DNA of 64,000 nucleotides from Asanoa sp. WMMD1127 (lineage in GTDB: Bacteria > Actinomycetota > Actinomycetes > Mycobacteriales > Micromonosporaceae), in contig NZ_JARUBP010000001.1 in assembly GCF_029626225.1 (NCBI RefSeq), positions 5,332,001 to 5,396,000 of the forward strand, in the 5' to 3' direction. The notes beneath the pieces were generated by a model. It saw only the letters and a program-made list of their open reading frames with translations. It was not told the DNA's origin and searched no databases. Numbering within the stretch: position 1 is the stretch's first letter; the number at the start of each line of letters is the position of its first letter. A program made the position numbers and the translations under genes. Shown piece after piece: positions 59,380-64,000 of this stretch.

Positions 59380-60282
59380 ATGAGCATCACCGCGCTGCGC
59401 GACCTGCTCGCCCGGCATGCCCGCCCCGACATGACCACCGCCATCGACGACGTGCTGATCTCGAGGGTCGACCGGTCGCACCCGTCCGCGCCCTCGATGT
59501 CCGGCACGGTGTTGGCGCTGATCGCGCAGGGCGCCAAGCGGATCGCGCTCGGGGACCGGGTCTACGAGTACGGCGCGGGCCAGTTCCTCGTCGCTTCCGT
59601 CGACCTGCCGGTGACCGGCCACTTCATCGCGGCCAGCCCCGAGCGGCCGGCGCTGGGCTTCGGCCTGATTTTGCGCCCGGAGGCGGTCGCCGAGCTGCTG
59701 CTCAGTGCCGCGCCCGGCGATCTCCCGTCGGCCGGCGGCACCACCGCGCCGTCGGGGCTAGCCGTCAGCGACGCCTCCGAGGAGATGGTCGACGCGGTGA
59801 TCCGGCTCGTGCGCCTGCTCGAGCGCCCGCGCGACGCCGCCGTGCTCGCCCCACTGGTCAAACGCGAGATCCTGTGGCGGCTGATCACCAGCGACCAGGG
59901 CGCCGTGGTGCGCCAGCTCGGCCTCGCCGACAGCCACCTGAGCCACATCGCCCGCGCCGTGCGCTGGATCCGCGAGCACTACGCGGAACCCTTCCGCGTC
60001 GACGACCTCGCGCGCCTGGCCGGCATGAGCGTCTCCGCGTTCCACCGCAACTTCCAGTCCGTCACCGCGACCAGCCCGATCCAGTTCCAGAAGCAGATCC
60101 GGCTCCAGGAGGCCCGGCTCCTGCTCGCCGCGCGCCCGACCGACGTCACCGGGGTGAGCCGGCGCGTCGGCTACGACAGCCCGAGCCAGTTCAGCCGCGA
60201 ATACCGCCGCCAGTTCGGCACGCCGCCGAGCCAGGACACACCACGCGTACGGGCCCGCGACACCGCTCCCGCCCTGCTGTAG
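59380..60282 (+). CDS. AraC-family transcriptional regulator
   Basis: 300 residues. An AraC_N-type sensing domain (DDVLISRVDRSHPSAPSMSGTVLALIAQGAKRI) precedes two HTHs at about 190-285 (FRVDDLARLAGMSVSAFHRNFQSVTATSPIQFQKQIRLQEARLLL; GVSRRVGYDSPSQFSREYRRQFG). ATG with GAGGGAGGA upstream. Divergent from the monooxygenase-esterase operon; this family often activates the opposite genes and itself. The short shared gap contains a CCTGAT repeat 12 bp apart, a weak candidate site. Confidence 0.93.
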   Translation: MSITALRDLLARHARPDMTTAIDDVLISRVDRSHPSAPSMSGTVLALIAQGAKRIALGDRVYEYGAGQFLVASVDLPVTGHFIAASPERPALGFGLILRPEAVAELLLSAAPGDLPSAGGTTAPSGLAVSDASEEMVDAVIRLVRLLERPRDAAVLAPLVKREILWRLITSDQGAVVRQLGLADSHLSHIARAVRWIREHYAEPFRVDDLARLAGMSVSAFHRNFQSVTATSPIQFQKQIRLQEARLLLAARPTDVTGVSRRVGYDSPSQFSREYRRQFGTPPSQDTPRVRARDTAPALL

Positions 60283-60401
60283 CCGCCGTTTCGGTTGCAC
60301 GCGGCCCCGATCCGGGACGACGATCGAGGAGGGAGCCGTTCCGCCGGCGACCGGAGTGTCCAGCGTCCAGCGTGGCCGGCGGGAAAGCTGGGGGTAGTGG
60401 T

Positions 60402-62114
60402 GTGAGCGACGGGCGGCTGGAGGCGATCGCCGAGGATCTGGCCGGCGAGCTGTTGTCCCGGCCGCTGCTCGAGCGCATCCTCCGCCGCTGTGTCGAGCTG
60501 CTCGGCGGTGACGCCGGGTCGGTCTCCAGCGTCGACGAGGCGGCCGGCACCTACCGCAAGGAGGCCGAGGTCGGCGTCACGTGCCAGCCCGGCCGGGTGT
60601 TCCCGCTGAGCGAGGGGATGACCGGCGAGGTCGTCCGCCGGCGCGCTCCCGTCCGCTACGACCGCTACGCCGACGTCCCCGGCGGCCATGTCGGCGAGTC
60701 CGACCGGGCGACCCTGCGCGGCGTCATCGGCGTGCCGATCGAGTGGCACGGCCGGATCATCGCCGCCTGCGTCGTGTTCAGCCGCGTCGAGGGCCGCGTC
60801 TTCACCGACCAGGACGCCGAGCTGCTGCGCGCGTTCGCCCGGCACGCCGCCGTCGCGCTGGTCAACGCCGGCTCGCACGAGGCCGCCGAGGAGCGGGCCC
60901 GCCTGCAGGCCGCCGGCGCCGAACGGGAGCGGCTCCTCGTCGAGGTGCAGGGCCTGCTCGACAAGGGACTCGTCGACCTCAACGCCGAGCTGGAGCAGGC
61001 CGAGCGGTGCGCGCCGGCCGCCGTCACCGGGCACCTGCGGCGGGCGCGGGCGGAGGCCGAGAGCACGATGACCGAGGTACGCCGTTCGCTCGGCGCGGCC
61101 GGACACTCCCCATTGGAGGATCGGACCCTCGAGGACGCGTTGCGCGCCGAGCTCGGCTGGGCGCGGCGGGCGCGGGGCGCCGACGCGCGGTTGGTGATCG
61201 CCGGCGCGCCCGTGCCGCTGGATCCGGCGCTCGCCGAGCACGTGCTGAGCGTCGCGCAGGAGGCGGTGTCCAACATCGTCCGGCACTCCGGCGCCTCGAC
61301 GATCCGGCTCGGGCTGGTCTACAACTCGGCCGCGCTGGCGTTGCTCGTGCAGGACGACGGTCAGGGCTTCGAGCTCGACGCCGGCGACCAACGGGCCGGG
61401 CTCGGGCTGCGCCGGATGGCCGAGCTGGCCGGCAGCGTCGGCGGGTCCGCCACCGTCGAGTCGGTGCCGGGCTGGGGCACCATCGTGCGGGCCTCGTTCC
61501 CCTACCAGCGGACGGCCGGAGCCGCGAGTGACCGCATCGACGTGCTCGTCGTCGCGGCCCAACCGCTGACCCGCGCCGGGATATCCCGCCTGCTCGCCTG
61601 GTCGGGCCAATCCGTGGCCGTCGTCGGCGAGGTGGCCGGCGCGGGCGGCGCGCTCGCCGCGTACGACCCGGACGTCGTCGTGGTGGGCCCGGACGTCGCC
61701 GACCAGGCCGACGCCGTCAGGAGGATCAGCGCGGCCGTGGTCGCGATCTGCCCCGCCGGTGACCAGCACGCCGTCGCCGAGGCCCTGCTCGCTGGGGCGC
61801 ACGGCTGCGTCGAGACGACCGCCGACGGCCCGACCCTGGCCCGGGCGGTCGTGGCCGCCTCCCGCGGCGAGTCGCTGGTGCCGGACCACGGCATCTGGGC
61901 GGGCCGCCTCACCAGCAACGCCAACCCGTCCGGCCTCACCGCTCGCGAGCTCGAGGTCTACGCGCTGCTCGGCCAGGGCCTGTCCGACAAGATGATCGCC
62001 GCCCGGCTCACCATCGCGGTCAAGACCGTGGAGAAGCACGTCGGGGCGGTGCTCCGCAAGACCGGTTGCCGGGGCCGCGCCGAGCTGATCGCCCGCGGCC
62101 GCCGCGCGGGGTAG
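60402..62114 (+). CDS. GAF sensor kinase-like protein fused to a LuxR-type output domain
   Basis: 570 residues in one chain. A GAF domain spans ~15-165 (ELLSRPLLERILRRCVELLGGDAGS ... TDQDAELLRAFARHAAVAL). A dimerisation helix region ~170-240, an HATPase domain ~250-365 (N box SVAQEAVSNIVRHSG, DDGQGFE, GLGLRRMAELAG), a receiver-like domain ~375-490 and a LuxR HTH ~505-560 (GLTARELEVYALLGQGLSDKMIAARL) follow. The phosphorelay residues look lost: Q183 occupies the H-box His position in ERERLLVEVQG, the receiver acidic pair reads VVAAQPL, and G429 replaces the phospho-acceptor Asp. The ATP site remains. It may be a direct ATP- or ligand-gated transcription factor. GTG start. Confidence 0.85.
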   Translation: MSDGRLEAIAEDLAGELLSRPLLERILRRCVELLGGDAGSVSSVDEAAGTYRKEAEVGVTCQPGRVFPLSEGMTGEVVRRRAPVRYDRYADVPGGHVGESDRATLRGVIGVPIEWHGRIIAACVVFSRVEGRVFTDQDAELLRAFARHAAVALVNAGSHEAAEERARLQAAGAERERLLVEVQGLLDKGLVDLNAELEQAERCAPAAVTGHLRRARAEAESTMTEVRRSLGAAGHSPLEDRTLEDALRAELGWARRARGADARLVIAGAPVPLDPALAEHVLSVAQEAVSNIVRHSGASTIRLGLVYNSAALALLVQDDGQGFELDAGDQRAGLGLRRMAELAGSVGGSATVESVPGWGTIVRASFPYQRTAGAASDRIDVLVVAAQPLTRAGISRLLAWSGQSVAVVGEVAGAGGALAAYDPDVVVVGPDVADQADAVRRISAAVVAICPAGDQHAVAEALLAGAHGCVETTADGPTLARAVVAASRGESLVPDHGIWAGRLTSNANPSGLTARELEVYALLGQGLSDKMIAARLTIAVKTVEKHVGAVLRKTGCRGRAELIARGRRAG

Positions 62115-62172
62115 GGACGTTCCCCATTCCGTGGGAGTGTTTTCCCTGATGCTGCCGGCCCCGCCGCGCCTC

Positions 62173-62178
62173 TAGCGT
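62173..62178 (+). promoter_or_regulatory. Leaderless-type -10 box for the aldolase operon
   Basis: TAGCGT lies exactly 7 nt before the ATG of the aldolase gene and no ribosome site is present, so the operon mRNA probably starts at the ATG. Confidence 0.5.
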
Positions 62179-62185
62179 CGCACTC

Positions 62186-63046
62186 ATGGGTGTGGTGCCG
62201 CTCAAGGAGATCGTCGACCGGGCGATGCGCGACGGGTACGGCGTCCCCGCGATCAACATCGTCAACGACCTGACGCTGGAGAGCGTGCTGGCCGGCGCGG
62301 TGGAGCGACGATCGCCCATCATCGTCCAGACGTCGGTCAAGACGGTGAAGTCCATCGGCTCCGACGTGCTGTTCGCGATGTGGAGGGCGATGACCGCCGG
62401 CATCGAGGTGCCCGCCTGCCTCCACCTCGACCACTGCCCGGAGCGCGCGGTGATCACAGAGTGTCTGGACAAGGGCTGGAACTCGGTGCTCTTCGACGGC
62501 TCGACCCTGCCCGTCGAGGAGAACCTGCGCCAGGTCATCGAGGTGGCCGCGGAGGCCCGCGCGCACGGCGCCCACGTCGAGGGCGAGATCGAGGCCATCA
62601 AGGGTGTCGAGGACGACGTCGGCTCCGACGAGGCGTCCAAGCGCGAGTCGCTCGACGTGTCCGTCCACTTCGTCCGGACGTCCGGCGTGGACGTGTTCGC
62701 GCCGTCGATCGGCAACGCGCACGGCGTCTACTCGTCGGCCCCCGACCTCGACGGCCAGCGGGTCAGCGACCTGGTCGCCGCGACCGGCGTGCCGATCGCG
62801 CTGCACGGCGGCACCGGACTGCGCGACGAGCAGTTCAAGGACCTGATCGCCCGCGGCTGCGCCAAGGTGAACGTGTCGACCGCCCTCAAGGTGACCTACA
62901 TGCAGTCGAACCTGGCCTTCCTGCGCGAGGCCGAGGAGCGCGGCAAGTGGGACCCGCCGTCGCTGTTCCGGCACGTGGCCGCCGACGTCACCGCGATGAC
63001 CGCCGGCTACGTCGACCGCTTCGGCAGCGCGGGGCGGGCCTGGTGA
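62186..63046 (+). CDS. Class II fructose-bisphosphate/tagatose aldolase-family protein
   Basis: 286 residues. Zinc ligands and signatures are present: HLDHCPE, EGEIEAIKG, PSIGNAHGVY and ALHGGTGL with the phosphate-binding VNVSTALK. Class II aldolases split a ketose bisphosphate or ketose 1-phosphate into DHAP and an aldehyde. It begins the operon that continues with a HAD phosphatase (GTGA overlap) and DhaL (ATGA overlap). The context suggests a dedicated sugar-alcohol or branched-sugar route rather than glycolysis. Confidence 0.92.
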   Translation: MGVVPLKEIVDRAMRDGYGVPAINIVNDLTLESVLAGAVERRSPIIVQTSVKTVKSIGSDVLFAMWRAMTAGIEVPACLHLDHCPERAVITECLDKGWNSVLFDGSTLPVEENLRQVIEVAAEARAHGAHVEGEIEAIKGVEDDVGSDEASKRESLDVSVHFVRTSGVDVFAPSIGNAHGVYSSAPDLDGQRVSDLVAATGVPIALHGGTGLRDEQFKDLIARGCAKVNVSTALKVTYMQSNLAFLREAEERGKWDPPSLFRHVAADVTAMTAGYVDRFGSAGRAW

Positions 63047-63822
63047 CCGCGCTCATCTTCGACTGCGACGGCGTCCTGGCCGACACCGAGCGCTACGGCC
63101 ACCTGCCGGCGTTCAACCAGACGTTCGAGGAGTTCGGCCTGCCGGTGCGCTGGAGCGAGGAGGAGTACGGCCGCAAGCTCGCCATCGGCGGCGGCAAGGA
63201 GCGCATGCGCAGCCTGCTGACGCCCGAGTTCGTCGCGGAGGCCGGCCTGCCCACCGATCCGGAGGGCCAGGCCGAGGCGGTCGCCGCGTGGCACCGCCGC
63301 AAGACCGAGATCTACACGGCCATGGTGGCGGCCGGGAAGCTGCCGGCCCGGCCCGGCGTCGCGCGGGTCGTCGAGGAGGCCCACGAGGCGGGCTGGCCGC
63401 TGGTGGTCGCGTCCACCTCGGCCGAGAAGTCGGTGCGGGCCGTGGTGGAGCACGACGTCGGCGCGGAGCGGGCCAGGGACTTCACGGTACTCGCCGGCGA
63501 CGTCGTGCCGCACAAGAAGCCGGCGCCCGACATCTACCTCCTCGCGCTCGACCGGCTCGGCATCCCGCCGGAGGAGGCGGTCGTCGTCGAGGACTCGCAC
63601 AACGGGCTCGTGGCCGCGCACACGGCCGGGATCCCGTGCGTGGTCACGGTCAACGGCTACACGGCCGACGAGGACTTCACCGGCGCCGCGTTCGTGGTCG
63701 ACTCGCTCGGCGACCCCGGCGCCGCGCCGATCACCGTGCTCGCCAACGACAGTCCGGCGCGGCCCGGTCCGTACGTGACGCTGGCCGACCTCGCGGCCGT
63801 CTTCGAAGGGGACAGGCGATGA
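63043..63822 (+). CDS. HAD-family phosphatase (CbbY/beta-phosphoglucomutase-like)
   Basis: 259 residues. The four HAD motifs are present: FDCDGVLADTE (nucleophile and acid/base Asp), ASTSAEKS, the Lys in VPHKKPAPD, and VVEDSHNGL. The cap lies between motifs I and II (C1 type). CbbY members dephosphorylate sugar bisphosphates such as xylulose bisphosphate. The GTG start overlaps the aldolase stop and its own stop overlaps dhaL, so it acts within the same pathway, perhaps clearing a dead-end bisphosphate. Confidence 0.92.
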   Translation: MTALIFDCDGVLADTERYGHLPAFNQTFEEFGLPVRWSEEEYGRKLAIGGGKERMRSLLTPEFVAEAGLPTDPEGQAEAVAAWHRRKTEIYTAMVAAGKLPARPGVARVVEEAHEAGWPLVVASTSAEKSVRAVVEHDVGAERARDFTVLAGDVVPHKKPAPDIYLLALDRLGIPPEEAVVVEDSHNGLVAAHTAGIPCVVTVNGYTADEDFTGAAFVVDSLGDPGAAPITVLANDSPARPGPYVTLADLAAVFEGDRR

Positions 63823-64000
63823 CCGAACTGCTGCTGCCGGTCGAGTTCGTCACGCGGACGATCGCGCAGACCGCCGTGGCCAACGAGAAGTACTTCGGCG
63901 ACCTGGACGCGGTCGTCGGCGACGGCGACTTCGGCTACTCGCTCGCCCGCGGCTTCGAGCTCGTCGTCCGCGACTGGGACGGGTTCGACCGCGCCGACGC
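63819..64000 (+). CDS. dhaL: Dihydroxyacetone kinase L-subunit-like (DhaL) protein, cut by the window end
   Basis: The first 60 codons read MTELLLPVEFVTRTI ... and contain LDAVVGDGDFGYSLARG, the DhaL nucleotide/Mg-binding loop GDGDxG. The subunit phosphorylates dihydroxyacetone or a related ketose together with DhaK, which should follow beyond the window; a DhaK-DhaL fusion is also possible. ATGA overlap with the HAD gene. Only the N-terminus is visible. Confidence 0.8.
   Translation, partial: MTELLLPVEFVTRTIAQTAVANEKYFGDLDAVVGDGDFGYSLARGFELVVRDWDGFDRAD

Overview
The window reads as 64 kb of chromosome from a high-GC Gram-positive filamentous actinomycete. GTG starts are frequent, genes overlap by ATGA/GTGA, secreted CAZymes carry CBM2, CBM5/12 and CBM35-type modules, and typical actinomycete families occur (MmyB-like regulator, Sfp-type PPTase, GAF kinase/LuxR). 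A member of the Micromonosporaceae is my best guess, from overall gene style only. I saw no rRNA, tRNA, CRISPR array, phage or IS element. Three stretches look like gene decay: an alpha/beta-hydrolase tail at 9.4 kb, a frameshifted permease at 46.8-48.1 kb and a broken membrane-protein scrap at 57.9 kb.

Layout. 0-6 kb: a Pls-type membrane NRPS (A-PCP-six TM-three C-terminal domains) whose adenylation pocket reads like a lysine code, an adjacent M1 aminopeptidase and a divergent phosphopantetheinyl transferase. This is a candidate poly-amino-acid (epsilon-poly-lysine-like) locus. 6-9.2 kb: secreted GH19 chitinase, a sugar epimerase/dehydrogenase and a GH11 xylanase. 9.4-19.2 kb: mixed housekeeping genes (GT4-PlsC fusion, serine hydrolase operon, M15 peptidase lipoprotein, panD, DM13 protein, CBS protein coupled to an ArsB/NhaD permease). 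19.4-24.3 kb: ABC exporter pair, MmyB-like regulator divergent from an SDR. 24.4-28.2 kb: a two-gene secreted operon (ThuA-domain protein and PQQ dehydrogenase with a cupredoxin-like tail).

28.2-46.8 kb is the centrepiece: a large catabolic region with a TRAP transporter (dctQMP), shikimate/quinate-dehydrogenase-like, 3-dehydroquinate-dehydratase-like and a 903-residue dehydroshikimate-dehydratase fusion, plus an aldehyde dehydrogenase, a ThDP enzyme, a CaiB-type CoA-transferase, a citrate-synthase-fold lyase, a Gfo/Idh oxidoreductase and a Tat-exported esterase. Three divergent promoter regions (30.3, 38.1 and 44.8 kb) share the same tandem operator: two GTCC-N6-TGGnCC-like sites exactly 21 bp apart. 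This ties the dispersed units into one regulon, most simply that of the IclR regulator encoded beside the middle copy. The expected flow is ester cleavage outside the cell, TRAP uptake, then conversion of a quinate/shikimate-type cyclitol acid to protocatechuate; the CoA/ThDP branch is unexplained. A GH43 enzyme and a TetR regulator sit inside the region.

46.8-64 kb: a frameshifted second ArsB/NhaD permease, a GNAT enzyme, a ribose-type ABC importer with SMP-30 lactonase and ROK repressor, a SulP-carbonic anhydrase fusion, an HSL-type esterase with a monooxygenase-fold protein and AraC regulator, a hybrid GAF kinase-LuxR protein that has lost its phosphorelay residues, and the start of an aldolase-HAD-DhaL sugar-phosphate operon cut by the window end.
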